A stretch of DNA of 64,000 bases, taken from assembly GCA_052318935.1 (NCBI GenBank), contig JBQRKO010000012.1; one strand, 5' to 3'. This document shows positions 1 to 7,878 of this stretch, one piece after another. Made by a program: the position numbers and the translations under genes. This DNA is from Niallia sp052318935 (GTDB lineage: Bacteria > Bacillota > Bacilli > Bacillales > Cytobacillaceae). The number at the start of each line of letters is the position of its first letter. The first letter of the stretch is position 1. The notes beneath the pieces are model-generated. The model did no database searches and was not told where the DNA came from. It worked only from the letters and a program-made list of their open reading frames with translations.

Positions 1-667
1 CTGTTTCCTTTATGATTGCTTCTGGATAATTGTTATTCATTGTTGCAGTTACTTCTTTAAAGTCACTTAATATATAGCAGAGAACGTCAAGTGAATGTCC
101 GCCATTAATGGTAAGCAGACTTGCTCCATTTTCTTTTTTTAAAAGATAGGCGCTTTTTTGATCCGTTATCCCCCCTTTTCCTTGGGTAGCTACTTGCATC
201 GTACAAGATAATACCTTGCCAATTCCCCCCTGTTTGATCGCTTGTTTTAAATAAATCACTTCAGGAGATTGCCGCGCCTGCAATCCAATAGCATGATGAA
301 TATTCGCTTGATCTGCTAAAGCTGCCAATTCTTTTGCTTGTCTTGTATTTATAGCAAGTGGCCATTCACAATAAAAATGCTTCTTTTGCTCGATGGCTGC
401 GATTGAGGCTTCATAATGAAAAGGTACTTTTACACTAACGACAACCAAATCAACCTCTTTGGATTTTGCTAATACCTGATGGTCTGTACATGCTAAAGGA
501 GCGCTAAGTGTTGCTGCACTTTCTGTCGCAGATGTTATATTTGATGTTCCTATCGCCATAATCCGATAACATGGATGTTCTTTAAGTACGGGAATATGTG
601 TATGACTAGCCCACTGATTATTTAATGAACCTCCAATAATTCCTACATTGATGATTTTATGTTCCAT
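1..667 (-). CDS. Gfo/Idh/MocA (Gal80-like) oxidoreductase, 3' part cut by window edge
   Basis: The reading frame starts at an ATG whose first base is 667, behind an AGGAGGGAACAAG ribosome site, and runs open off the left edge (222 codons seen). The N-terminus carries a Rossmann glycine motif (VGIIGGSLNNQW), as in NAD(P)-binding oxidoreductases of the Gfo/Idh/MocA family. The usual catalytic EKP motif reads E-W-P-L-A at 359-367, as in Gal80-like members where the lysine is lost. It is divergent from a LysR gene that probably controls it. The substrate is unknown, and a sensory rather than catalytic role is possible. Confidence 0.8.
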   Translation of the reverse strand, partial: MEHKIINVGIIGGSLNNQWASHTHIPVLKEHPCYRIMAIGTSNITSATESAATLSAPLACTDHQVLAKSKEVDLVVVSVKVPFHYEASIAAIEQKKHFYCEWPLAINTRQAKELAALADQANIHHAIGLQARQSPEVIYLKQAIKQGGIGKVLSCTMQVATQGKGGITDQKSAYLLKKENGASLLTINGGHSLDVLCYILSDFKEVTATMNNNYPEAIIKET

Positions 668-712
668 CTTGTTCCCTCCTATCGACTTAAACCAAGTATA
701 ATGAAGAATAAA

Positions 713-739
713 TATCATGAATAATGTTATTAAATGATA
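713..739. promoter_or_regulatory. Candidate LysR operator in divergent intergenic region
   Basis: TATCAT and ATGATA form a 6-bp inverted repeat 15 bp apart, between the divergent oxidoreductase and LysR genes. Position and dyad symmetry fit a LysR-type site. The assignment is inferred. Confidence 0.35.
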
Positions 740-774
740 CTGACATCACTTTTTTTGATGGGAGATAGAAGAAA

Positions 775-1635
775 ATGGATATAGAAAACATGAAGGCTTT
801 TGTTACAGTTGCAGAATGTAAAAGTATATCAGCTGCTGCGATGAAACTTAACCATCTTCAATCCAATATGACCGCAAAAATTAAAAAGATAGAAGCTTAT
901 TATAATCAAGAATTATTTATTAGACATACAAAAGGAGTAGAGTTAACAAGAGAAGGAGAAAAATTATATCAACAATTAAAAAGAATATTGTTTCTTTGGG
1001 AAGAAACAGAAAATAAGATGAAAAAACAGGATGAAAAACTTCGTATTGGCACGATGGTATCTATCGGTGGAACACAATTTTTGAATGCTCTTAATAAACT
1101 TAAAAAGTCATACCCTGATTTATCCGTCACTTTAAAAACAGGATCAACAGATGAGATAGAAGAACAAATTCTTCTTGGTAATATTGATATTGCTTATACG
1201 ATTGGAGCACTGGACAATCCACAAATTAAATATACAAAAACAGGGGTTGAAGAACTCGTATTAGTAGGAGATGGAATAAGTGAAAATACAAGATTGGAAG
1301 ATTATATAAGTGGAAAAAATCTACTTGTACTATCAGATAATTGTTTATATCTCTCCATACTGCGTCAAATTTTTGCGAAATTAAATATTGATCATGGTGA
1401 GATCATTGAAGTTGGAGATCTAGAAACGATTATACAATTTGCTTCCATGGGGATGGGCATTTCTTTAGCTTCTAAAAGATTAGTAAATCGCAATCATATC
1501 GATCGTTATTTAGACGTTCCTTCTGCTTATCGATATATAGACTTATACTTCATTACGCGTATAAATCATCAGTTAACACCTATAGAAAAACAATTTATCG
1601 AGTTAAATGACTTAATGGTGAATATGGATTATTGA
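775..1635 (+). CDS. LysR family transcriptional regulator
   Basis: The 286-residue protein has an N-terminal winged helix-turn-helix (about 1-60, with the LysR pattern AAMKLNHLQSNMTAKIKKIE) and a C-terminal substrate-binding domain (about 88-285), the normal length for the family. It is transcribed away from the Gal80-like oxidoreductase with 107 bp between the starts, the usual layout for a LysR regulator and its target. The effector is unknown. A purine-rich GGGAGATAGAAGAAA precedes the ATG. Confidence 0.85.
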   Translation: MDIENMKAFVTVAECKSISAAAMKLNHLQSNMTAKIKKIEAYYNQELFIRHTKGVELTREGEKLYQQLKRILFLWEETENKMKKQDEKLRIGTMVSIGGTQFLNALNKLKKSYPDLSVTLKTGSTDEIEEQILLGNIDIAYTIGALDNPQIKYTKTGVEELVLVGDGISENTRLEDYISGKNLLVLSDNCLYLSILRQIFAKLNIDHGEIIEVGDLETIIQFASMGMGISLASKRLVNRNHIDRYLDVPSAYRYIDLYFITRINHQLTPIEKQFIELNDLMVNMDY

Positions 1636-1686
1636 GGAAAAATAAGTAAATTAAATTGACAAGTAAGAAAAGAGAATGATACGATT

Positions 1687-1709
1687 AATACATACCAACC
1701 GTATGTATT
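1687..1709. promoter_or_regulatory. TetR operator (perfect 9-bp dyad)
   Basis: AATACATAC and GTATGTATT are perfect inverted arms separated by CAACC. The site lies about 20 bp upstream of the TetR start codon, which suggests autorepression. A related half (ACATACCAAC) recurs at 2427-2436 before the dehydrogenase genes. Confidence 0.6.
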
Positions 1710-1729
1710 TAAAAAAAGGGAGGCTTATA

Positions 1730-2371
1730 ATGGCTAGAAATAAATATCCCGAACAAACTGTAAGTCGTATTTTGGATATTTCACTTAAACTTTTTTTAGA
1801 AAAAGGGTATGAAAAAACAACGATTCAAGATATTGTTGATCATTTGGGTTACCTAAGTAAAGGTGCTATTTATCATCATTTTAGTTCAAAAGAAGATATT
1901 ATTGACGCTGTTATAATGAGGATGTACGAAGAACATAATTTATTTAATAAATTAAAAAATGAGCATTTATTAAATGGATTACAAAAAATGAAAAAAGTTT
2001 TTGTAGAATCGATAACTAGTGAAGAACAGCAGCAACTTCTTCGTTCATCCCCAACCTTAATGAAAAATCCAAAATTTTTATCAAGACATATTGATCGATG
2101 TGTATCCTTTTATGCACCTTTATTGCAGACAATCATTGAAGAAGGAATTTCAGATGGTTCTATCACTGTTGACAATTCAAAAGAATTGTCCGAGGTTGTT
2201 ATGCTTTTAGTAAATGTTTGGTTAAATCCCGCTGTATTTTCTGTTACCAATGATCACTTTACACAAAAGATCCATTTTTTCAAAACACTTCTTGACAGTA
2301 TAGGTTTACCAGTTATCGATGACGAAATTATGTTGGTACTTAATGATTTTCGTAGTGCAATATTTTCTTAG
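1730..2371 (+). CDS. TetR/AcrR family transcriptional regulator
   Basis: The 213-residue protein starts at the ATG at 1730, behind AAAAAAAGGGAGGCTTATA. A longer in-frame start at 1676 lacks a ribosome site and would run through the operator. The N-terminal HTH is typical (TIQDIVDHLGYLSKGAIYHHFSSKEDI, residues about 30-57). The C-terminal ligand domain is family-specific and not recognised. The gene is followed after 90 bp by the E1 alpha/beta pair, whose leader carries a related palindrome, so it probably represses itself and that pair. Confidence 0.85.
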   Translation: MARNKYPEQTVSRILDISLKLFLEKGYEKTTIQDIVDHLGYLSKGAIYHHFSSKEDIIDAVIMRMYEEHNLFNKLKNEHLLNGLQKMKKVFVESITSEEQQQLLRSSPTLMKNPKFLSRHIDRCVSFYAPLLQTIIEEGISDGSITVDNSKELSEVVMLLVNVWLNPAVFSVTNDHFTQKIHFFKTLLDSIGLPVIDDEIMLVLNDFRSAIFS

Positions 2372-2428
2372 ATTTATCATTTTCTAAAAATATCCTGCCT
2401 AAAAGGTAGTTTATTTTTATCATTTTAC

Positions 2429-2445
2429 ATACCAACGTTCGGTAT
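2429..2445. promoter_or_regulatory. Second candidate TetR operator, before the E1 genes
   Basis: ATACCAACGTTCGGTAT is an imperfect palindrome with ATACC/GGTAT arms. It sits immediately upstream of the AAAGGAGG ribosome site of the E1 alpha gene and shares ACATACCAAC with the site at 1687-1709. Confidence 0.5.
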
Positions 2446-2461
2446 TAAAGGAGGAATACTT

Positions 2462-3454
2462 ATGACGAAAAAAAGGCACCTTACTCTTGGTTTATCAGAT
2501 GGAGCTGTGTTAAATATGTTTGAAGTAATGCTAATTGCTAGAAAAATTGATGAGCGATTGTGGCAGTTATTTCGTATAGGGAAAATTCCATTTGTCGTTT
2601 CATGTCAAGGACAAGAAGCAGCTCAAGTTGGTGCTGCTTTTGCTCTTAATCGAGAAATTGATTATATTTTACCATATTATCGAGATTTGGGAGTCGTTTT
2701 GGCGTTTGGTATGACTGCACGCGATATAATGCTCGCTAGTTTTGGAAAGGAAGAGGATCCAAGTTCGGGTGGACGTCAAATGCCTAATCACTTTGGACAG
2801 AAAAAAAATCGGATAGTAACAGGTTCTTCTCCAGTTACGACTCAAATTCCTCATGCAGTTGGAATTGCTCTTGGGGGAAGACTAGAAGGAAGAGATTTTG
2901 TGACTTTTACAACATTTGGTGAAGGTTCCTCAAACCAAGGAGATTTTCATGAAGGCTTAAACTTTGCAGCAGTCCATAAATTACCTTGCATATTTATGTG
3001 TGAAAACAATAAATATGCGATCTCTGTACCAATACATAAGCAACTGGTGTGTGAAAATGTATCAGATCGAGCGATTGCTTACGGAATGACCGGAGTAACC
3101 GTAGATGGTAATGATCCGCTTGCTGTGTATGCAGCAGTAAAAGAAGCTTCTGACCGTGGCCGTCGTGGTGAAGGCCCTACCTTAGTTGAAACGATTTGTT
3201 ATAGATTAACACCACATTCTAGTAATGATGATGACCTTGCTTATCGATCTCGTGAAGAAGTGGAAAATGCGAAAAAGCTTGACCCAATTCATTCATTTGC
3301 TAATTATTTACAAGAAGTCGGTCTGTTAACGGATGAGAAAATAAAGGATATGGAAGAACGTATTACGGTAAAAATAAACGAGGCAACAGAGTACGCAGCA
3401 AATGTTCCATTTGCAGATCCAGAAAGTGCACTAAAATATGTTTACGAAGAGTAG
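2462..3454 (+). CDS. 2-oxoacid (branched-chain/acetoin-type) dehydrogenase E1 alpha subunit
   Basis: The protein (330 aa) is a thiamine-diphosphate dehydrogenase E1 alpha chain, which decarboxylates a 2-oxoacid and passes the acyl group to lipoyl-E2. The ThDP/Mg motif runs from GEGSSNQGDFHEG to the ENN about 30 residues later (about 157-187). The phosphorylation-loop region (YRLTPHSSNDDD) resembles the branched-chain type. It begins behind AAAGGAGGAATACTT and is followed after 16 bp by E1 beta. No E2 or E3 gene lies nearby, so the complex must use lipoyl partners encoded elsewhere, or the pair acts as a free decarboxylase. PdhA, BkdA and AcoA cannot be separated here. Confidence 0.85.
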   Translation: MTKKRHLTLGLSDGAVLNMFEVMLIARKIDERLWQLFRIGKIPFVVSCQGQEAAQVGAAFALNREIDYILPYYRDLGVVLAFGMTARDIMLASFGKEEDPSSGGRQMPNHFGQKKNRIVTGSSPVTTQIPHAVGIALGGRLEGRDFVTFTTFGEGSSNQGDFHEGLNFAAVHKLPCIFMCENNKYAISVPIHKQLVCENVSDRAIAYGMTGVTVDGNDPLAVYAAVKEASDRGRRGEGPTLVETICYRLTPHSSNDDDLAYRSREEVENAKKLDPIHSFANYLQEVGLLTDEKIKDMEERITVKINEATEYAANVPFADPESALKYVYEE

Positions 3455-3470
3455 AGAGGGATGAAATACT

Positions 3471-4454
3471 ATGGCAGTTATATCTTATATAGAAGCGGTA
3501 ACTCAAGCACTTAAAGAAGAAATGGAGCGAGATGAAAAAGTATTTATTTTAGGTGAAGATGTAGGAATTAGAGGTGGTGTGTATCGAGCGACGAATGGAT
3601 TATATGAGCAATTTGGTGAGCAACGTGTAATTGATACACCGCTTGCTGAATCTGCAATAGCTGGTGTTGGAATCGGTGCTGCGATTTATGGAATGCGTCC
3701 GGTAGCTGAGATGCAATTTGCAGATTTTATTATGCCGGCAGTGAATCAGATTATTTCCGAGGCTGCCAAAATTCGCTATCGTTCGAACAATGATTGGCAG
3801 TGTCCACTTACAATTCGTGCGCCGTTTGGTGGAGGTATGCGTGGTGGATTGTATCATTCTCAATCGGTGGAAGCGATGTTTGCGAACGTACCTGGATTAA
3901 AAATTGTTATCCCTTCTACACCATATGATGCGAAAGGATTGTTGAAGGCAGCTATCCGTGATAATGATCCTGTTTTATTTTTTGAGCACAAGCGTGCTTA
4001 TCGTCTCCTAAAAGGTGAGGTTCCTGAAACCGACTACACTTTACCAATCGGTAAAGCTGAAGTGAAAAAAGAGGGAGATGATATCACAGTTATTACGTAT
4101 GGTCTTTGTGTTCATTATGCTCAGCAGGTTGCGGAGCGCTTGGAGAAAGAGGGGATTTCTGCCCATATTTTAGACCTCCGTACAGTGTATCCACTTGATA
4201 AAAAAGCGGTTATTAAGGCTGCAAATCGGACAGGAAAGGTACTTCTTGTAACAGAAGCGAACAAGGAAGGAAGTATTATGAGTGAGGTAGCAGCTGTGAT
4301 TGCCGAACATTGTTTATTTGATCTTGATGCACCAATTCAACGATTAGCAGGTCCTGATGTCCCTGCAATGCCTTTTGCTCCAACAACGGAACAATTCTTT
4401 ATGATTAACCCAGAGAAGATTGAAAAAGCAATGCGTGAATTGGCTGAATTTTAG
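3471..4454 (+). CDS. 2-oxoacid dehydrogenase E1 beta subunit
   Basis: The 327-residue partner of the E1 alpha chain has the expected N-terminal pyrimidine-binding domain (ILGEDVGIRGGVYRAT, about 24-40; FADFIMPAVNQI, about 84-95) and a C-terminal transketolase-like domain (VITYGLCVHYAQQ, LRTVYPLDKKAV). The length is normal for PdhB/BkdAB/AcoB. It is translationally close to E1 alpha and ends at the hairpin at 4544. Together the two form the alpha2beta2 E1 heterotetramer. The physiological substrate is not deducible. Confidence 0.87.
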   Translation: MAVISYIEAVTQALKEEMERDEKVFILGEDVGIRGGVYRATNGLYEQFGEQRVIDTPLAESAIAGVGIGAAIYGMRPVAEMQFADFIMPAVNQIISEAAKIRYRSNNDWQCPLTIRAPFGGGMRGGLYHSQSVEAMFANVPGLKIVIPSTPYDAKGLLKAAIRDNDPVLFFEHKRAYRLLKGEVPETDYTLPIGKAEVKKEGDDITVITYGLCVHYAQQVAERLEKEGISAHILDLRTVYPLDKKAVIKAANRTGKVLLVTEANKEGSIMSEVAAVIAEHCLFDLDAPIQRLAGPDVPAMPFAPTTEQFFMINPEKIEKAMRELAEF

Positions 4455-4543
4455 ATTATGGAGGAAAGTGTCAGGTTGAAAAAAAGATGCTCTCCTTCTT
4501 TGGAATGGGGAACAGCACAGAATTCCCATCATTTATTACAACA

Positions 4544-4584
4544 AAAGGGATGAATTCTATGTAATTTAGTAAAGTTCATCCCTT
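4544..4584. terminator. Hairpin terminator after the E1 pair
   Basis: AAGGGATGAA pairs with TTCATCCCTT across a 20-nt loop. It ends the E1 operon and faces the convergent ywbE pair. A near-identical hairpin follows the broken dehydrogenase at 8989. Confidence 0.55.
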
Positions 4585-4643
4585 CTCTTAAATGTAGTTT
4601 ATTTTTCCGACAAAATTTGAGCGATGCCAGTCCACTACCCATT

Positions 4644-4841
4644 CTATCCCTCACAAACCAACTGCACTCTCCCAACTTTTCCATCTGTTAGTCTAACTTT
4701 TATCCCATGGGGGTGGAAAGGAGAATTTGTCAAGATATCCTTCACTACTCCTGTTGTTCGTTTTCCAGTTTTTTGATCCGCTTTCAGCACAATTTCAACT
4801 GTTATGCCTGGTTTAATATCTTTTCTATTTTGACCGTTCAT
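4644..4841 (-). CDS. ywbE: YwbE family small protein
   Basis: A 65-residue basic protein matches the YwbE (DUF2196) family throughout: IKPGITVEIVLKADQKTGK, TTGVVKDILTNSPFHPHGIK, LTDGKVGRVQ. The beta-rich pattern suggests an OB- or SH3-like fold, and the molecular role is not established. Its ATG shares one base with the TAA of the upstream 62-codon gene (TAATG), so the two are translationally coupled. A decayed second copy lies at 18639-18740. Confidence 0.88.
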   Translation of the reverse strand: MNGQNRKDIKPGITVEIVLKADQKTGKRTTGVVKDILTNSPFHPHGIKVRLTDGKVGRVQLVCEG

Positions 4842-5029
4842 TACACACCCATTCGTTTTCGTTGATTATTTGGCTTTTTTGTTTGTTGGCTATTCAACTT
4901 TTGCATTTTTTGATTGCCATTCACATTCGCTTTGCCATTTTGTGCATTTTGTTTTTTATTTGCCAGCTGTTGCTTCATTGCTTCTTGAAGACTTATTTTC
5001 TTTTTTTCTTTTTCATTAGATTCGTTCAA
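4841..5029 (-). CDS. Small Lys/Gln/Asn-rich hypothetical protein coupled to ywbE
   Basis: The 62-residue product starts at a TTG behind a good GGAGGGATTTAAC site and is dominated by K, N and Q (helical ISLQEAMKQQLANKKQ near residues 12-27, then a disordered basic tail ending QRKRMGV). The TAATG junction with ywbE argues that it is real. No family is recognised. The composition would suit an RNA- or ribosome-binding peptide, but that is inference. Confidence 0.6.
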   Translation of the reverse strand: MNESNEKEKKKISLQEAMKQQLANKKQNAQNGKANVNGNQKMQKLNSQQTKKPNNQRKRMGV

Positions 5030-5062
5030 GTTAAATCCCTCCAGTATCTGTTCGTACTATAA

Positions 5063-5344
5063 ATAATATGACCATTGTGTATTCAAATTAAAATGTAGAC
5101 AAATAATATTCCGAAAACAACATCGTTTGTCTGCGGTTTGCATCAGTAATTTACATCATAACAGGTTCATGGAAAATAGAACAGTTCATCTTCCATTTAC
5201 TAATTAAAAATCAAAACAACTAAAATAAATAAATGACTGTGCAAAAACACTGTTTTTTGTTTTTTCCGTAATCACTCCCCCAAAAAAAGAAGCGCAGCCA
5301 ATTGATCTACCCCCCTAAATAAATCTGCAACTATTTAATTTTCC
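5063..5344. other. Intergenic region, AT-rich
   Basis: It holds the promoter region of the 62-codon/ywbE pair on the right side and AT-rich sequence without a convincing reading frame. A small dyad (GACTGTGCAAAAACACTGTTTTTTG, near 5233-5257) may be a weak terminator of the membrane-protein gene at 5345. Confidence 0.4.
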
Positions 5345-5911
5345 TTAATCCATAAAATCTAAGACTAAGGATAAAACCAATAATACACTCACTAAACTAC
5401 TTGTGAAGATAACCAATTTTTTATTTTGTTTATTCTTTCCCTTTAACAAAGAGCGAGAATACATCATTCCACCAATCACCACTAATGCCAACTCCAATAA
5501 CATCGTTAAAACCGGCCATTGCCATAGTCCAAATCCTACTTGTGGAATATTTCCGATATTGCCTGGAAGGATGCTTAAATCTGGACGATGTACGAATAAA
5601 TCTAGTATCCAATGGCTGAAAACAACGGATCCGATAATAAATGCTTGTTTTTTTCCTAAAAACTTTAAAGCAATAAATCCCGCAATAATGGCAAGGATGA
5701 TGGCACTAACAAGAGAATGGGAATAATCAATAGTAAAAATACCTGCTCCGTAACCTCCATCTCCTACCGTTTCTATCTTTTCTGCCCCTGTCAACAATAA
5801 AGGTACAAAAGCAATATCAAGCAGCTGCGTACTTGCCATTAGCGTCCATAGCGGTATATCAGGATTTTTTGCTTTAACAGCTGCAGCGAGTCCAAAATGT
5901 CCAGCAAACAT
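5345..5911 (-). CDS. Membrane protein, DUF457/YdjM-like
   Basis: The 188-residue protein has about five hydrophobic segments, a His-containing first helix (MFAGHFGLAAAVKAK), a YSHSL motif (about 63-67) and FSHWILDLFVHRPDL (about 98-112). Conserved histidines and aspartates in membrane segments are characteristic of the LexA-regulated/YdjM (DUF457) family of putative membrane metal-dependent hydrolases. Its start lies 3 nt after the stop of a 27-codon peptide gene, so the two are probably co-translated. Activity is unproven for the family. Confidence 0.7.
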   Translation of the reverse strand: MFAGHFGLAAAVKAKNPDIPLWTLMASTQLLDIAFVPLLLTGAEKIETVGDGGYGAGIFTIDYSHSLVSAIILAIIAGFIALKFLGKKQAFIIGSVVFSHWILDLFVHRPDLSILPGNIGNIPQVGFGLWQWPVLTMLLELALVVIGGMMYSRSLLKGKNKQNKKLVIFTSSLVSVLLVLSLVLDFMD

Positions 5912-5914
5912 AAC

Positions 5915-5998
5915 TTAATTCATCCCCTTTCTTCTAACTTTGCTATCTAAAGCCCCACAAACGATTGTAAAAAGCAGCGTAAAAATAATAAAATTCAT
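5915..5998 (-). CDS. 27-residue hydrophobic leader-like peptide
   Basis: A short frame begins at ATG (first base 5998) behind ATAGGAGGAATAATTAA, one of the best ribosome sites in the window. It encodes a hydrophobic helix followed by a basic tail (MNFIIFTLLFTIVCG, then LDSKVRRKGMN). Its stop is 3 nt before the DUF457 start, and it contains that gene's ribosome site (AGAAAGGGGATG). It could be a small membrane peptide or a translational coupler. Confidence 0.45.
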   Translation of the reverse strand: MNFIIFTLLFTIVCGALDSKVRRKGMN

Positions 5999-6055
5999 TT
6001 AATTATTCCTCCTATTATTTTAAAAATTTTTGAGTGGCAACAGGCGCCACAAATT

Positions 6056-6625
6056 TTATTCTTTCATTTTTTCAATTCCTGCCAAAAAAGTATCAATTAA
6101 AAGTTTAAAGCTTTTATCAATATCCAGTGGCATGCCAAACCCTTGTTTAAGTTCGATGGATGCAAATCCATGCAGAATGCTCCTAAATCCACGAATGGCA
6201 TGAATCGATGCCTCTTCATCTAATTCATAAGGACGTAAAACATCGACTAGAAGGGCAATTATTTTATCAGATACCTCTACAATTTCTACTTGCTCTGGGC
6301 CAGGAGCCTGTATCGTTAATTCATATAATCCAGGATGCCTTCTTGAAAAAGCAATATATGCCTTACTTAAAGAATGAATTGCTTCTTCCTTTTCTAATCC
6401 ATTTGCAGCTTGCTTTAAGTCCGAATAAATCATTTCTGCCCCAAGAAGTGTTAAACGCTTAAGCAATTCCGGCAATCCGTTGATATGATTATAAAGAGAT
6501 GGTGACTTTATTTTGAGCCGTTTTGCTAAATTCGCCATCGTTACTTCCTGTAATCCCTCAACATCTGCTATTTCTACAGCTACTTTTATAATATCGTCTA
6601 GTACGATTCCTGCTCTCGGTGACAT
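6056..6625 (-). CDS. TetR family regulator with WHG-type C-terminal domain
   Basis: The 189-residue protein has a TetR HTH (VTMANLAKRLKIKSPSLYNHINGLPELL, about 27-55) and a C-terminal domain of the WHG/TetR_C_33 type (RRHPGLYELTIQAPGP; IRGFRSILHGFASIEL). It begins behind AGGAGAAGGTTTT, a few bases after the stop of the metallo-hydrolase, so the two form an operon. A double palindrome upstream of that operon (7347-7389) is its likely operator, giving autoregulation. Many relatives control hydrolase or efflux genes. Confidence 0.85.
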   Translation of the reverse strand: MSPRAGIVLDDIIKVAVEIADVEGLQEVTMANLAKRLKIKSPSLYNHINGLPELLKRLTLLGAEMIYSDLKQAANGLEKEEAIHSLSKAYIAFSRRHPGLYELTIQAPGPEQVEIVEVSDKIIALLVDVLRPYELDEEASIHAIRGFRSILHGFASIELKQGFGMPLDIDKSFKLLIDTFLAGIEKMKE

Positions 6626-6636
6626 AAAACCTTCTC

Positions 6637-7326
6637 CTAACTATTGATTATTTTTTCCAGTTGATGCTGTGGATTTTCTAGCAACTCTCCATGCCCCACT
6701 GCTAATAGCGTAATGTTTAATGGCATAATTTTTTTGGCGCTATTTACTGCTTCTTCCTTATTCCAGGTTGCCATTGCAGGGAAAGGAAATAATAGTTTTC
6801 TTTGTCCAGAGATGGCAAAGCCTCCTTTTGTTTGAAAAGCATCTCCAGCAATTAAACTATTGTCCCTGCTGTCCAAAAAAGCCATGCTGCCAGGAGTATG
6901 GCCTGGCATTTTAATGCAAGTCAGCGAACCAATTCGATCGCCGTCTTTTAGTAAAACATCAGGTTTCGTTTTAACATTTTTCGGCAGCCCTCCTTTTAAT
7001 GGATACGGTTCTTCCTCCTTATCAATAGAATAATCTCCATTCAAAATACGGGCATCTCTTTCCGAGATATACACCTTTGCATTAGGAAGGTGCTCCTTTA
7101 AAGCATCCAAAGAACCAACGTGGTCATCATGTGCATGTGTTAAAACAATTTTCGTAATCGGCTTTTTTAGATTCTCTGCTGTCTTTAATATTTTCTTATA
7201 GCTAAAAGGCAATGCTGCATCAATTAATGTAAGCTCTTTTTCCTCCTCAACAAGATAACAATTAACTGGAAATACATGAGGTAAAAAAGATAGTTGATAC
7301 AAAAAATTTCGCTTTATTAATCTCAT
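6637..7326 (-). CDS. MBL-fold metallo-hydrolase
   Basis: The 229-residue protein carries the metallo-beta-lactamase signature LTHAHDDHVGS (HxHxDH, about 62-72), then MPGHTPGSMAF with a metal-binding His, and GDAF. This is the normal single-domain glyoxalase-II/YcbL-like size. The substrate is unknown. It is first in an operon with a TetR regulator, which points to an inducible detoxification or hydrolysis role. The ATG is behind AGGAGGGAAAATAA. Confidence 0.87.
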   Translation of the reverse strand: MRLIKRNFLYQLSFLPHVFPVNCYLVEEEKELTLIDAALPFSYKKILKTAENLKKPITKIVLTHAHDDHVGSLDALKEHLPNAKVYISERDARILNGDYSIDKEEEPYPLKGGLPKNVKTKPDVLLKDGDRIGSLTCIKMPGHTPGSMAFLDSRDNSLIAGDAFQTKGGFAISGQRKLLFPFPAMATWNKEEAVNSAKKIMPLNITLLAVGHGELLENPQHQLEKIINS

Positions 7327-7346
7327 TTATTTTCCCTCCTAAATAA

Positions 7347-7389
7347 AAACTAATGGTATTAGTTTTAATATAACTAATACCATTAGTTT
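7347..7389. promoter_or_regulatory. Double TetR operator before the metallo-hydrolase operon
   Basis: Two 18-bp arms (AAACTAATGGTATTAGTT and its exact complement) are separated by 7 bp. Each arm is itself a palindrome (ACTAAT-3 bp-ATTAGT), so the region offers two identical dyads whose centres are 25 bp apart. It lies 21-63 bp upstream of the start codon. This is very probably the site for the operon's own TetR repressor. Confidence 0.75.
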
Positions 7390-7390
7390 T

Positions 7391-7797
7391 GGCAAGTAGA
7401 ATGTTCAATAATAATATTCGACAAATTTCGATTAAAGCTTCTACATAAATGCACAAAACCTTTTGTTTAAATTATCACTTTATTCAGTTAATTAATTGGT
7501 ATAGCGTCAGGAAAATGTGGATTTACAACGTTCAGGACATTTCAATCAATTTAAGCAGCTCCTTCGAACCCTAAAGTAAATAAATAATGAAGGAAGTCTG
7601 TCACTCAACATGCAGAAAAAAATTCCAAAATATTATACACTCTGTCTAATACTAGCGTTGTTTATGTTCAAATATAATTAGCTAATAGGTTTGTTAAACT
7701 TTGAAAAATAATAGGCTCAACAATGGAATAAACACAAAGTATCCAATTAGTAAAGAACTATATCGGTGGTTAAATTTCAAAATGAGGAGGAGTATTT
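7391..7797. other. Intergenic region without a clear gene
   Basis: AT-rich sequence with short interrupted frames only. A 32-codon open stretch ending at 7821 (…KYPISKELYRWLN…) may be debris of a lost gene, but there is no start or second motif to support it. Confidence 0.35.
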
Positions 7798-7824
7798 ATG
7801 AGATGGTCACGAAAAATTAGATAG
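7798..7824 (+). CDS. Possible 8-codon leader peptide
   Basis: MRWSRKIR followed by TAG sits directly behind a strong ATGAGGAGGAGTATTT site and 54 bp upstream of the membrane-protein start. It could be a leader peptide or the frame-broken original start of the next gene. Confidence 0.25.
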   Translation: MRWSRKIR

Positions 7825-7878
7825 GCAGTATACCAATCTATGATAGATATAAAATACCTTGAAATATCGGAGGTCATA

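Noticed and set aside
4475..4552. 25-codon frame (TTG) after the E1 beta gene
   Set aside because: Runs into the terminator hairpin and has no recognisable similarity.
7690..7821. Open stretch …KYPISKELYRWLN… upstream of the YczE-like gene
   Set aside because: Too short and without a start codon or second motif to call a pseudogene.
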